DNA of 64,000 nt from Pelodera strongyloides (taxonomy: Eukaryota > Nematoda > Chromadorea > Rhabditida > Rhabditidae). A program made the position numbers and the translations under genes. Position 1 is the stretch's first letter, and each line of letters opens with the position of its first letter. The stretch is taken from positions 1 to 64,000 of the forward strand of contig JAANDG010000478.1 of the NCBI GenBank assembly GCA_036852015.1, written 5' to 3'. The notes under the pieces are model-generated. The model was not told where the DNA came from. It did not search any database and saw nothing but the letters and a program-made list of their open reading frames with translations. Below, one piece after another: positions 11,431-22,587 of the stretch.

Positions 11431-12119
11431 ACAACAACTGATTAGATTTTCACACCGTTATGAACAGAAATAAAGAGGTGTACATGTGTACATAGATAAA
11501 ATATGTGAAAAGTAACATGAAAACACTTTAGATATGAAAAGAAGAAAAAAATGAGTCACTAGACATTTTTGTAGCTTGAAATAAAGAGGCGGGGCTAGAC
11601 TCGGCGCTTTCGCTCCGCGCGTTCGCTGCCTCTTCGAAACGCGCGGTAGTTATGCTAATTCATCTATTGAATACGGTAACTAATGTGCATTATTTCAGAC
11701 AACCAATATATTTTGCAGTTTTCTTTTCGCGAGCTTCTCAGTACTAAAAGTTGAATAGGCGAAAATAACCATGTAAGTTAAGTAGATTGGAATTAGACTG
11801 TTGGACACACACATGCACTTTTACAAGCTACTATCGGAACCGAACAAACCTACTGCTTTTCTACAAAACAGTTGCCCGAAAAAAAAAACATTATCATATC
11901 ATAGTCACTATAAAAGGTATTCACCGTGATCACTTTTCCAGGTCCAAGGGACACTACTTCCCTGACCACGTTTTCGAGAAACTCCTCTTCATGTCATGCC
12001 AACTTGCTCCTTTCTTATAAGTGGCATCATCACAGGTCTCCAAACTCCGCCACCAAAAGTCAACTGAAACATTTCTATTAAGTGGCCTTGTCTTGTTTTG
12101 TTGTTGAGGATGACAAACG
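11431..12119. other. Region without a supported gene, GC-rich patch
   Basis: Contains a GC-rich patch at about 11588-11650 (AAAGAGGCGGGGC followed by alternating CGCG) and one diverged LGPG-motif exon copy ending at 11925. No chain can be built. Confidence 0.4.
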
Positions 12120-12262
12120 TTAAAGCGAAATACCAGCCGGTTTTTACTTGGGTTCTAGTTGGGGTCTAGTTTTTATTCTAATTTTTGCTCATTTGCATAT
12201 GCTGCATAAGAAAGCAGGTGTACGCAATGCGCTTCGAAAACCGGCCGGCATTTCGTTTCAAA
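12120..12262. mobile_element. TTAA-type inverted-repeat element, short copy
   Basis: Starts TTAAAGCGAAATACCAGCCG and ends CCGGCCGGCATTTCG with a decayed right border. It is a 143-bp member of the family at 50659 and 52035 and has no coding capacity. Confidence 0.6.
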
Positions 12263-13044
12263 CACTAAATCAATAATAAGCGCAAAACCAGCCGTCGATT
12301 CTTTATGTAATGTAGTCAATAGTGGAATCAGGCAATAAGTAGAGGCATTCAAAGAATTAAAAATGCGAACCTTCCATTGATTCTCCACCAATCCAGTCAT
12401 CTTCTTCCTTGAAGACCACCCACGACGTTGAGCTTGACATCGTTACAACACATTCCAGTTGTATTCACCGTACCATTCGGTTTTCCGTACATTGATTTCA
12501 GCCAGGAGGTCAGAAGAAAATCTATAAATGGAATAAACTTTCCATTGGTCAAAACATCACAACGTTTCTTAAGCCCTAAAAATCCGTCCTCTCCCTTCGC
12601 CAATAGCCAACTTTATCTTACAGTCATACAGCACGTAGTAAAAATCACGGATAGGAAAACCCAAACCCCTAACATCCACAAAAATAGTGCAAAAACACGA
12701 CTAACCAATATCCGTGTGCATGTTTTGATCCGTAGTCCACACTCAGTCTAACCCGCACGTTAAACAGAGATAGTTTCGAGAAACAGAAACGTCACGTCCG
12801 AGCAATTCAACTTGTCCTTCGAGCTCTAAAACCACGTTTCAGAATCAGAATATGGATAATACGATAATGCCAATATTATTAGAAAACATAGATCCGCTTT
12901 AGATTTAGAAAAAAGGGACACAATAGTTTCCAAACTAGAAAAACACCAGCTGGTTCCCTCCTAAAACTGTAAATGTGCTAACTCACCTCACAGAAAACAA
13001 AACAATCGGACTCCATATGTAGCCTGCGGTAGAACAAGGTATAC
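12263..13044. other. Region without a supported gene
   Basis: A 68-codon minus-strand frame at 12397-12603 is open, but the possible splice sites within it do not give a single model. Nothing else is recognisable. Confidence 0.35.
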
Positions 13045-13110
13045 CATCATGGTGAATCTTCTCGGCTTCGAGAACATTCCTCACTTCTTGCGTCCAATAG
13101 TCTTCAACCA
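13045..13110 (-). CDS. Candidate internal exon, phase 1-1
   Basis: The 66-nt exon lies between a TATTTCAG acceptor and a GTATAC donor and is open in phase 1-1. It reads VEDYWTQEVRNVLEAEKIHH, an amphipathic helix-like peptide. It has the same phase as the cassette exons of the gene at 31.6-43.6 kb. Neighbouring exons are not found. Confidence 0.45.
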
Positions 13111-14489
13111 CTGAAATACATTTGTTATTCAAAGTACACACAAGTCCGGCAAATACTAGCCAGCCAAGGGCAGTCTAATACCAATACAAAAATAAAGCTG
13201 AAGGACTCAGGACATAAAGCCAGAGCTCAAAAATGACAAATGCGTAGAACATACCACAGAGAATCCTTGACAGACGATCAAAAAAAGTGCGACGGTGATA
13301 GCGTAGAAAGACACTTCTAGCACTGAGCGGGCCCTCACAGTGTAGAAAGCATATCAGGGTATCGTGCCTGGAATGTCACTTCGATTCAGCTACATGTGGA
13401 ATTCAGTGATGGAGAAATCATCCAAATGAGTAACTAACTAGGAGGCACGTACAAGTAGTTTGACTTACCGGCTCAATCAATTATCGTCACAGGGAAACAT
13501 CACGAGATTATCCAACAATCACGGGAGAATGGCGGAAATGAAATCACCTCAGGGCAGAGGGACGGCGCACACGAGACAAACGCTCTCCTAAAGGATACAT
13601 AATCATAAGTAGTTAAAGAACGAGCAAAACAAATGCTGTGCGCACAAGGCGCAACCCCGCGCACAAAAAAACTGCCTCTGTCACACAGGATTATAACGAG
13701 GCGGCATGTGCGCCATCACCTATATGCACACTCGCCCCGAGGCGCGCCGACCGCGAACCCCACGCAACGTGTTTTTTGTGCGGTCCCCGATGGCGCGGAG
13801 TTGCGCCGTTGCGCGGCGATGGCGCGGAGGTTGATCAATGGATACGCGAATGTTATCACATATAAGACTTAGCGCATTAATTTGGTAAGACTTCGCAAAT
13901 CTAAACCAACCATTTCGTCCGATCATCTTTCAATCCGAATCCATACTACTTGCAGCCCGCACGCTGAAGCAGAAACGGTCTCTAATATCCAGAACAACGA
14001 ACGGAATACGGAACATTCGACTTCGATAACCACACGTCTCACGTCAGTTGGTTTCGAACACTCAACTAAATTTGCATAACTCATAAAATTGAACGATGAA
14101 GCCTAATTCTAATTCGCAGATCACGTCTCGCAGTTGGTTTTAAATCACCAATCATCGAAACAAAAGGGTGCAACTGCAGAAGGTTTACAATACTCAGCTT
14201 GTCCAAGCTGGTGCACTCGGAGAAGGAAGGAAGCAAATAACTACACTGATGGAAGGAACTCCGCGCCATCGGGCCCGCATCAAGCGTCCGCCGCAACTGG
14301 GCGGAGCACCCCTTTCGTTTCCGCGCACCTGAGATGCAAGTCACATGTGCGCGGACGAGTGTTTAATTAAATTTGTCGCAACTGTGAATGTTGCGCCGCA
14401 GGTGCAAAATCTGACATTCGCACACATGTGGCACCCCATGGGGCGCGGCGATGGAGCGGAGCTGCATGTTGCGATTATATAACCCAAAG
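13111..14489. repeat. Exon-like relics and GC-rich dispersed repeat
   Basis: Around 13,480-13,600 a segment with GGCGCACACGAG and CTCTCCTAAA is related to 16,500-16,560 but carries stops in all frames. GC-rich patches at about 13,630-13,850 and 14,340-14,470 contain GCGATGGCGCGGAG or close variants, also found at 15.2, 22.5 and 34.2 kb. Confidence 0.5.
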
Positions 14490-15060
14490 TTTCATACCAA
14501 AATCAGGTATCCACCTCATGGTTAACACATAATCGGGTACTCGCAACATCATTCCAGTATCCAACCTCCAACCTTGAATGGCAGCACTGCAGCACAACGT
14601 CTTCGGTGATGAGGTGACTGGAAAAAGTTGATCTTTTATCCACAGACAAACGATCCCGTCAGACAAATCTTTCGAGATTATACCTACGCGTCGGCGTCTG
14701 TGAGTCACACAGACCATCAGAGTACTATTTTCTCGGTGTCTGCGACGATAAACGCATGTAAACCCGCAACAGTCAATGGGCCTATATCCCAGTAAACAGC
14801 AGCAAGGAAAACACCACTATCATTATAAAAAATCATACCGAACGCATATCGTCAATTCTGATGTCCACATCATCGAAGCGCATTAGCCATATCATCTCTC
14901 CCTTCCTTTCCTGCAACTCGTCACCCACATGCGTTATTGCACATGTGGCAATAGAATAGCATTTCACAATCGGGGTTCATCTGACCTGAAACCAAAGGAT
15001 AACGATAAGGATCGGCAAAAGGCAGACACCAAACACTTCATTTTCTACATCAAATAAGAT
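14490..15060 (-). repeat. Duplicated exon unit, copy A
   Basis: Shares landmarks with copies at 15,290-15,754 and 22,580-23,250: GATGAGGTGACTG, a CAGACAAACGAT-type stretch, a short coding exon and CTGGAACTCGTC-type sequence. In this copy the coding exon is 14839-14910. The GATGAGGTGACT-side exon has acquired a stop, so this copy looks partly decayed. Confidence 0.65.
14839..14910 (-). CDS. FDD-motif exon in copy A, phase 0-0
   Basis: The 72-nt exon between GTTGCAG and GTATGA is open for 24 codons and contains RFDDVDIRIDDMRS. The homologous exon in copy C (23070-23132) reads DFDDADNRIDNRRL in the matching position. Shared frame and borders suggest a true exon family of unknown function. Confidence 0.4.
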
Positions 15061-15289
15061 AATATCTACAGGGATGAAAGAAGCAACTGGACGGCGCACG
15101 CCCTCTGCCGAGCGCGTGCGAGCCACAAGGGCGCGAAAACGTGCTTAGTTCCAGTTGACGCAACTTTGGAAGAATCGCGGCAGGTGCGAAAGCATTCGTG
15201 TATATGTGGCGCCCCGCCCCGCCGCGCCACATTACGCGTGGCGATGTTGCGGAGCTTCACGTTTTCTGCTTACATATATAAAGTACATA

Positions 15290-15754
15290 CAAAAATCATA
15301 TATGCGTGAGAATCGGGGACCGCCAACTTGTTCCACTTTCCATATCCAGCGAATGAGCTGCACAAAAATTCGATGATGAGGTGACTGAAACAAAAAAGTT
15401 TATTTATCTATCTTTTATCCACAGACAAACGATCCAGTCGGACAAATCTTTCGCGAAAAATACCTACGACATTGTGAAACATACAGACTATCAGAAGGTA
15501 ATTTATGCGTGCCAGAAACCAAATCGCAGGCAAACCGTAGAAATGAAAACCAATGAAAAGGGCCATACCGATCCAATCGTCAATTCTGTTGGCCGCATCA
15601 ACGAAGAGAAAGAGTAGTCATCATTCATTTTCTTTTACTGGAACTCGTCGCCCTTTTCGTAGCACTTCACAACAGGGATTCACATCTTATCTGAAAACAA
15701 AGGATAAGAATCGGCGAAACGAAGGCATAAAGCAATTCATTTCCTATTTCCCAA
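15290..15754 (-). repeat. Duplicated exon unit, copy B (decayed)
   Basis: The second copy of the 14.5-kb unit. The exon start ATG AAT GAT GAC is preserved here as in copy C, but the frame then differs (reads MNDDYSFSSLMRPTEL), consistent with a frameshift. It ends with the GTCGCCC and AACAGGGATTCACATC landmarks. Confidence 0.6.
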
Positions 15755-17089
15755 GAACTGAAGGTCACAATAAATAAAAAACAACTTGTAAAGTAATAAA
15801 CCATATGTAGCAACGCCAACTTTGACCAATACTCACAAACCCACATCCTACTCACACATACAGTATGACCCTAGGATACAAACAATGAAGCAAGCTATCT
15901 ACAAGAGTCTTACCAGTCTTCGCTACTCTCCATGCATTGGTGTGCTGAACCTGTTGAATACAACATCAAGCAGATTATCTGGAACAGTCGTAGATATCAC
16001 AGGCATTCACATTGTCGTTCTTCGGACACGTGAAAACTCAGTACTCCAGTGACACAATCAACCTAAAAATGAGTGTTCCATATAGACCGAATATAAGCAC
16101 ATTACACCAACCCCTAAAAAGGAGCGGATATCCTAAAAAAGTAGTTTTCCAAATTCCACATGGACAGAACATTAGCATACCGTATACTAATTTAAAAGTA
16201 CAACGTCTTGTTTCCATGTAACCAGTAAATACGCAATTCACAGGTTCCCTCTATACTAATTTTTACGTGAACCCATTGACTTTCCAACGTTCAAACCGCA
16301 AAGAACAGGCAATGGGCCCACTAGCCCACTTTCAAGTATTCAATAGTCAAAGCAAAAAAAAAGTCAAAATACTTACGAAACAGATCGGTATGCAAGTAAA
16401 CAAGGGGTGATCAGTTCCTTGGTACTCCTCTTCTTCCAATAATTTGCGTCCGGCAGCCGACGTCCGGCAGAGGAATTGTTTCAACGATCACGGGCACATC
16501 AGAGAGAAAGTCTCCACAGCAATGGCGCACACGAGGCAATCACGACTCTCCTAAAATAACCAAACAATTGGAGATTCATTATTCGGAAAAAGTAATGATC
16601 ACAATTCATGATGTGTGTACAACCTATAACTTCTCCGCCTTCGCAGCGCTGCCGCGCATAAGAGGGTTCGCCATAGGGAGCCGCAGCATGGTTGGGTGCG
16701 CAAAGTTCGTGCCGTGCCACACTTGCGCCATTTGGTGGCGTACTTTTTTGCGTAGCTACGAATGTTCGCATGCCCACACGCGGCTCTCTGAAAAGGTGGG
16801 CGCCACCAACGGAGAAGTGTGGCACACCACGCGCACCACCGAAAGAGTGCGCCGCCACCGCCGTGGAGAATTCGTTGTCACATCAAAGAGCCAGGAAAGA
16901 GAAAAACGAAGATAAAGTAATAAAACTGACCTTCTCAATCCCTTCAACTGGTCCAAGGGCATCACGTCTTGACCACATTTCCGTCCTTCCAATTCGTTTC
17001 CCGCGCGCCAGTATTTGGGAAACGTATAGATCTCATTCATGTCTTCACACATTGACCATATCAGAACTGAAAAGTCGAACTACTCATAT
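15755..17089. repeat. Exon relics and GC-rich repeat before the Penelope-like element
   Basis: Contains TTGCGTCCGGCAG at about 16,440-16,460, which recurs twice near 23,650-23,725; the TCTCCTAAA exon relic at about 16,500-16,555; GC-rich patches at 16,640-16,880; and a weak relative of the LGPG exon at about 16,930-16,990. No open chain could be made. Confidence 0.45.
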
Positions 17090-17462
17090 CTGCTATCGAT
17101 TTCATAAATTTGTTATCATCCACAATAATTCCTAAGCTACGTTGAATTTAATTATTTTCTTTTATTGATTTTCATCTTCACGTCGCCTTTTTAGTTATTT
17201 ATTTATTTTTTATATATCTCAAGAAGCCGTGGCTCACACTGATGAGACCCCGACACGGCAAAATCCTCGTATGTGACTCAGGGGTCGAAACGGGGTACCT
17301 TGATTAATATTCAAGGTCATTTCTTTCTATTTCCTCTTCTTACTTTTTTGTATGTTTATTTCACATTCTACTTTCCATTTTCAAACACTATTTCTAGAAC
17401 CTATACGTATAATTCATGTCTTGACATCTTCATATTTTAATATTTTAATTATTTTGTTTTTA
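17090..17462 (+). repeat. Pseudo-LTR, upstream copy
   Basis: Begins CTGCTATCGATTTCATAAAT and ends TTATTTTGTTTTTA. It matches 21566-21938 at a constant offset of 4476 bp, with one visible substitution (C at 17218, G at 21694). It contains a hammerhead-like motif. Confidence 0.9.
17215..17320 (+). ncRNA. Hammerhead ribozyme motif, upstream pLTR
   Basis: CTGATGAG (17239-17246) is followed by a 5-bp stem II (ACCCC 17247-17251 with GGGGT 17281-17285) closing a 29-nt loop, then CGAAAC (17286-17291). These are the conserved core strands of a hammerhead. The most likely cleavage triplet is GTA at 17295-17297, with a stem III of only one or two pairs, but the base pair next to it in stem I is not canonical. 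ACCTTGA (17297-17303) and TCAAGGT (17311-17317) form a further hairpin. Activity cannot be judged from sequence alone. Confidence 0.65.
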
Positions 17463-18666
17463 TTATATCACGACCTAGTTCTTGGTACTGCTGAGGATTA
17501 AGTTCCCGCGGCCAATAACGAAAGTCTACCTTTTTAACCCTAACTTAAATACACTTTTTCATACACGTTCTCATGCATTGACCTTATGTATTTTTTACTA
17601 TTTTCTCGTTGTTTACACTTCCTAATTGGCTACATTAACAAATTATTATAAAGTATCACATTACCTACCCCTTTTCCTACCATTTTTACAATTACACACA
17701 TACAAACAAAACGTTTTTTATCCCTCTGTATTTCCTCTTTGGTTCTCGCTATTACTTTTTGACATAACTTATGTCATCATTATACTCTCTAAATTCACTT
17801 TGTTCGTCTATTGTACTATACCAACCAGGCGTCCCTCGTGACGTCGAAGCTTGAAAAAGCTTCCTACCCGTCTCGTTCTTTCTTAACGAGGGTGTTCTTT
17901 GAAACACCGTACCCGCCTCATCCTTACGGATGTTGATCAGCATACAATATATTTACCTTACTACTATAATTTGACACCACAACCTTAACTTTATTATTTT
18001 TTTTATAAACCGGATTTGCAGTACACCATACCATCTTATGTTACTAGGCCACTAGTGAACGAAACGTGTTCACATCCCTTCTGCTCTTAACGTTTTTTAT
18101 TCTTGTATATTTCATACTGTGTACTACGGTGCACAACTCTTACCGTTTTCACAAATTAGCTTAATATTTCTTCCAGTTTCCTTTCCTTCTCTCGGTACCT
18201 GAAGTTTCGGATATGATTGTTCCCACAGGTAGCTACACTTTTTCTGCGCTGTGCACTTCCACTTTTATTCTTTTCTCTCTTATTCCATTTAGCTTCCTTG
18301 GCACAGTGAGGGGGAGTGGCACTTACATTTATTTTACATAATTTTTATACACCTTTCTCTTACCAGCCACGCTCATGTACGGATAACCAGTGGGCTAATG
18401 GTTGTATAAGGACTAGCTGGTTGTCCCCGTGTACCCTAGTGCCACCGTGGCAGAGTTTTTGAGCTCGGCCACGCCATGTAAGGTTTATCCGAAGTGTCCA
18501 GTCCACAACCTACCTAGCGAGGCCTGGGGCGGCTGAGTTAGGGAATGTATATGCCCTTCTACTGCAACATATTCGTCGCATTATTTCAGTAAAGATTGTT
18601 TTTCTTCTAAAAAAAATTGGCCCTAACCTGAAATTCATTAATCTAGAAGGTACTGACCAGTTTGGT
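17463..18666 (+). other. 5' region of the Penelope-like element
   Basis: A 1.2-kb pyrimidine-rich leader between the pLTR and the ORF. It contains a cluster of four perfect short hairpins at 17846-17932. From 18463 the frame of the main ORF is open without an ATG, so translation may start upstream by a non-AUG codon or after an unseen splice. Confidence 0.6.
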
Positions 18667-21387
18667 ATGGAATGTGACTCAAATCGTTGTAAAATATGCT
18701 CACTAATATCTTTTGAAAGCATTGTAAAAAGCAGTTCCACAAAATATTTTGCTCCTACTTTCTGTACTAATGTTTCTAACTGTAGTAGTAAAGGTCTAAT
18801 TTACTGCATAACTTGCGATATTTGTAATATTCAATATGTAGGTGAAACAAAAAATACTCTTAAAAACAGATTTAGTCAGCACCGATATAATATTAAAAAA
18901 GAATCCACAAACACCATACTTTATAAACATTTCTCTACCTGCCAACCAAGAAGCACAGATAAAAAATTTACCATTCATATTTTGGACAATTTGCAAGATA
19001 ACTTGGACAGTAGTATTCGTAAATCCAAAGAGCTTTTTTGGATTAAACTGTTGAATACAGCATACCCCTATGGTTTAAATGACAACATTAAAGGATATGG
19101 AATCATTAGTAATCACAACACTAAAGGATTAGGTAACAAAAATATACCATATTTTGCTCTTAAAATCATTAGACCAACAAAAAATAGAGGTCCCCGAAAG
19201 AAAAAATGCCGTATTGTCAATGCCCAACCTATTCATCCTTTTGTAATTCCAGACTTATCTAATGAAGTAGATTATTCCACTTTGGTCTCTTTGAATTCTA
19301 CACTTTCTAAAGTCTTTAAAAAGAATCTCATACATAAATACTATGCATCAGAATCCTCAAATGTTTACTGTCGTAACATAGAAGCGCTATGCGGTAAACT
19401 CTGTTTGCCAAATAACACGAAAATTTTAGACAAACGTAAAGAAACCAAATTTGATTTTAGTGTTACCATTCCATACATAGAACATAAACATAAAGAAACT
19501 GATCTTAAACACATAATTAAAAAAGGAATCAGAAACATCTTCACTGTTAATAATATACCTCTTAGTATTCTTCCATCAGTTAACTATATTTACACATACA
19601 ATATTCCTCTTGGTCCCAAACTGTTCAATTACAAAGCGTTTGTAAATGCTTTTGGACAACCCTCTAAGGTTTGCTATTGTGCTCAGTATCTCAATAAATG
19701 CACAGACAAAGAAAGACTAAGAATTGGAGATTCTGAACACATTATTTCCGGTAATTGCAAACTGTTTTCTACTAAATTTCCCAATGCCAGTGCACTTTTA
19801 TCGTATGGTACTAAGTTTCGTTTTCCTTTTAATACATCAGAAATAAATAATCAATTAAAAACAATATCCAATGATTTAAGCGACAAACTTTCTAAATATT
19901 GTAAACGTTGCAAAATTATTACACCCAACCTTTATCCATTGATTACGAAGGTAAATTCCCTGAAGGTACAAGATTATACTGAATCATCTGTTGTAGTAAA
20001 AGAAATTGAATCTATACGCAAACAGTTTATAATAACATGTGTAGACAAAGCTTCTGCTAATTTTTGTTTCTCTTGCCCCTTAGCTTATGCTCATTTTATG
20101 AATATGGAATTAGGAATCTCTTATAATTACAATTCTCTAATTAATAACCAATTAATCAATGGTAACGATACATATCGTCCTTATTTGAACGAAACATTTA
20201 CAGCTATTATCTCAAGACACAATAAATACACCAGTATTCTTGGTTTAACCTTAAAAGAAGAGGACAATAAGCTTCCAAATATCTATGCTATACCTAAGTT
20301 ACATAAAAATACCGTTAAAATGCGATTTATCACCGCTGCTAAACATAGTTCATTGAAAAGTGTTTCTATTGTTTTACAAAAAATCCTTAAACATTTTAGA
20401 AAACATTTTAAAAACTATTGCAATGCTTCATCTAATTGGACTATTAATTCTAATCGTTTTATTTCTATCGATAACTCAATTTGTGTTGCTAACAACCCAA
20501 TAATTCATAAATTTAGTCAGATAAGCGTCATGGACTTCGCAAGTCTCTTCACTAACCTGCCCCATGATTGTATTATTGATAATATCTTTCAGCTTATTGA
20601 TCTATGTTTCAATAACGCTTGTAAAACACACCTTAACGTTGGTTACAAATCCAGTTTCTACACTAACACAGTTTCCAACAATTGCTTTAATAATACTGAA
20701 ATTAAACACATGGTACGATATATTGTTAAAAACAGCTATTGTATTTATAAAAGTAAAATCTTCCATCAAATTAAAGGTGTCCCGCAAGGAGGCAACGCTT
20801 CACCATTATTAGCTGACCTTACGCTTGCAATGCTTGAATTCAACTTCCTTAAAAATCCAGCCAACACCTCTTTAAGGTACAAAACAAGTATCTATAGGTA
20901 TATGGATGACATTGCTGTATTTTACAATGATAATAATGTCATAGACTCTATCAGAAGCATCTATCCTACTACTCTTACTCTAGAATCGGCTAACAACGAT
21001 TCACAACAAGCTGCATTCTTAGATTTAAATATTACCAAATCACAAAATAAATGGGATATTAATCTTTATAATAAAACTGATGATTATACTTTTAATGTAA
21101 TTAGATTTCCAATGTTTAACAGCCATATAAGTACCAACATTAAAACCAATTGCATTATAGGAGAAATCATACGCATAAACAGATGCACTTCTAATATTAA
21201 TTTCTTCAAAAATAAAATCAAAGAGTTAATTGCTAAGCTTCTCAGTAACCTCTATCCTATAGACTCAGTCTCACAAATGTTTAAGAAGACTTTCAATAAA
21301 TATCCCACCATTGCATATAAATATGATTCTAGTCCCAAAATATTATGTTCCTGGTTTGAAACAATTGTTTCTCATGATTTTACTTAA
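18667..21387 (+). CDS. GIY-YIG endonuclease-reverse transcriptase polyprotein (Naiad type)
   Basis: A 906-residue protein. Residues 3-53 are cysteine-rich (C3, C8, C11, C33, C39, C47, C50, C53), fitting the zinc-binding motif beside the nuclease in Naiads. The GIY-YIG core is GLIYC (43-47) and YVGET (57-61), then R68 and H72, and later FWIKLLNTAYPYGLN. The reverse transcriptase spans roughly 530-800: IPKLHK at about 542, GVPQGG at about 704 and the catalytic YMDD at 745-748. The product would nick target DNA and copy the element RNA at the nick in the nucleus. The ORF has no stops or frameshifts. The ATG at 18667 is the first in frame, but the frame is open for 68 further codons upstream. Codon use is AT-rich, unlike the GC-rich neighbouring exons. 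Confidence 0.85.
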   Translation: MECDSNRCKICSLISFESIVKSSSTKYFAPTFCTNVSNCSSKGLIYCITCDICNIQYVGETKNTLKNRFSQHRYNIKKESTNTILYKHFSTCQPRSTDKKFTIHILDNLQDNLDSSIRKSKELFWIKLLNTAYPYGLNDNIKGYGIISNHNTKGLGNKNIPYFALKIIRPTKNRGPRKKKCRIVNAQPIHPFVIPDLSNEVDYSTLVSLNSTLSKVFKKNLIHKYYASESSNVYCRNIEALCGKLCLPNNTKILDKRKETKFDFSVTIPYIEHKHKETDLKHIIKKGIRNIFTVNNIPLSILPSVNYIYTYNIPLGPKLFNYKAFVNAFGQPSKVCYCAQYLNKCTDKERLRIGDSEHIISGNCKLFSTKFPNASALLSYGTKFRFPFNTSEINNQLKTISNDLSDKLSKYCKRCKIITPNLYPLITKVNSLKVQDYTESSVVVKEIESIRKQFIITCVDKASANFCFSCPLAYAHFMNMELGISYNYNSLINNQLINGNDTYRPYLNETFTAIISRHNKYTSILGLTLKEEDNKLPNIYAIPKLHKNTVKMRFITAAKHSSLKSVSIVLQKILKHFRKHFKNYCNASSNWTINSNRFISIDNSICVANNPIIHKFSQISVMDFASLFTNLPHDCIIDNIFQLIDLCFNNACKTHLNVGYKSSFYTNTVSNNCFNNTEIKHMVRYIVKNSYCIYKSKIFHQIKGVPQGGNASPLLADLTLAMLEFNFLKNPANTSLRYKTSIYRYMDDIAVFYNDNNVIDSIRSIYPTTLTLESANNDSQQAAFLDLNITKSQNKWDINLYNKTDDYTFNVIRFPMFNSHISTNIKTNCIIGEIIRINRCTSNINFFKNKIKELIAKLLSNLYPIDSVSQMFKKTFNKYPTIAYKYDSSPKILCSWFETIVSHDFT

Positions 21388-21565
21388 TTCACTTAATTAT
21401 GCATACATTATTTCCTCTATGCTATCCTGATTTTATCTTTCAAATTAACGATTCTATTCATTAATTACATCAATTTTCCATTTAATTACCTTGCCCTTGA
21501 TTTAGCCTATGGTTATTAGACAATTATATTCAAACTACAAACTACACACATAATACAATTTTCCA

Positions 21566-21938
21566 CTGCTATCGATTTCATAAATTTGTTATCATCCACA
21601 ATAATTCCTAAGCTACGTTGAATTTAATTATTTTCTTTTATTGATTTTCATCTTCACGTCGCCTTTTTAGTTATTTATTTATTTTTTATATATGTCAAGA
21701 AGCCGTGGCTCACACTGATGAGACCCCGACACGGCAAAATCCTCGTATGTGACTCAGGGGTCGAAACGGGGTACCTTGATTAATATTCAAGGTCATTTCT
21801 TTCTATTTCCTCTTCTTACTTTTTTGTATGTTTATTTCACATTCTACTTTCCATTTTCAAACACTATTTCTAGAACCTATACGTATAATTCATGTCTTGA
21901 CATCTTCATATTTTAATATTTTAATTATTTTGTTTTTA
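21566..21938 (+). repeat. Pseudo-LTR, downstream copy
   Basis: Near-identical to 17090-17462. It starts 178 bp after the ORF stop and marks the 3' boundary of the element; the following AATAGATAAGATC has no counterpart upstream. Confidence 0.9.
21691..21796 (+). ncRNA. Hammerhead ribozyme motif, downstream pLTR
   Basis: The same motif as upstream, shifted by 4476 bp: CTGATGAG at 21715-21722, the 5-bp stem II and CGAAAC at 21762-21767. The single base difference between the repeats lies outside the core. Confidence 0.65.
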
Positions 21939-22587
21939 ATAGATAAGATCAATGTATTATGATTCCAGCCATCGCCTCATATATTCGATTCATTCCCCCG
22001 GCAAAAACTTAGTCAACAAAACGTCAACAAAACTAAAAAAGTCAACAAAACTAACCAATTGGGCGAATCATCTTTCAATCCACAGAAACCATACTGCTTA
22101 GCCCGCACGCTAAAGCAGAACTGTTCTTCAGGAATCCAGAACATCGGAAATTGCATTACAATAATAGGCAGTGGCAGCCGTACAACTCGTCCTTGACTTC
22201 GACGGCAACTAAATGTGCATAAATCATGGAACCCAATTATGGTCGAAAAACTTTTAAAATCATGAAAAAGGCTGACATTACATCACATTTCTAAACGACG
22301 GCACACGGCACACCAAGCTTCAGCAAAAGAAGATTCGTATGTTGACCTATACGAAATGTCGCGCCATCACCGCACACAAAGGGTCAGACCCGATGGGCGG
22401 CGCGCGCCTAGTGTAGTGAGCATGTGCGCGGAAATGAGCCCACTTCCAGTTGTCGCAATATGAATGCGGAGCAGTAGGTGAAAAATCTGACATTCGCACA
22501 AATACCGCACCACGCTGCACACCATTTTTTTGCGCGGCGATGGTGCGGCGCTTCACCATTGTTGCTAATAGATCCAAAAGTACATAC
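21939..22587. repeat. Spacer with GC-rich dispersed repeat
   Basis: Contains a GC-rich patch at about 22,310-22,560 with GCGCGGCGATGGTGCGG and a CATTCGCACAAAT stretch, closely related to 14,390-14,470. No exon is supported before 22588. Confidence 0.5.

Larger units (their letters stand above)
17090..21938 (+). mobile_element. Naiad-type Penelope-like retroelement, apparently full length
   Basis: The element is bounded by 373-bp direct repeats (17090-17462 and 21566-21938) that differ by only one base that I can see, implying recent insertion. Between them are a 1.2-kb 5' region and one long ORF with an N-terminal GIY-YIG nuclease followed by a reverse transcriptase. Canonical Penelope elements carry GIY-YIG at the C-terminus; the N-terminal arrangement defines the described Naiad/Chlamys group. 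Flanking-repeat (pLTR) structure and hammerhead motifs inside the repeats are also known hallmarks of Penelope-like elements. It interrupts the tandem exon cluster between copies B and C. I could not define a target-site duplication. Confidence 0.85.

Noticed and set aside
18510..18740. 76-codon minus-strand frame at the start of the Penelope-like ORF
   Set aside because: Antisense shadow of the upstream in-frame extension and N-terminus of the Naiad protein.
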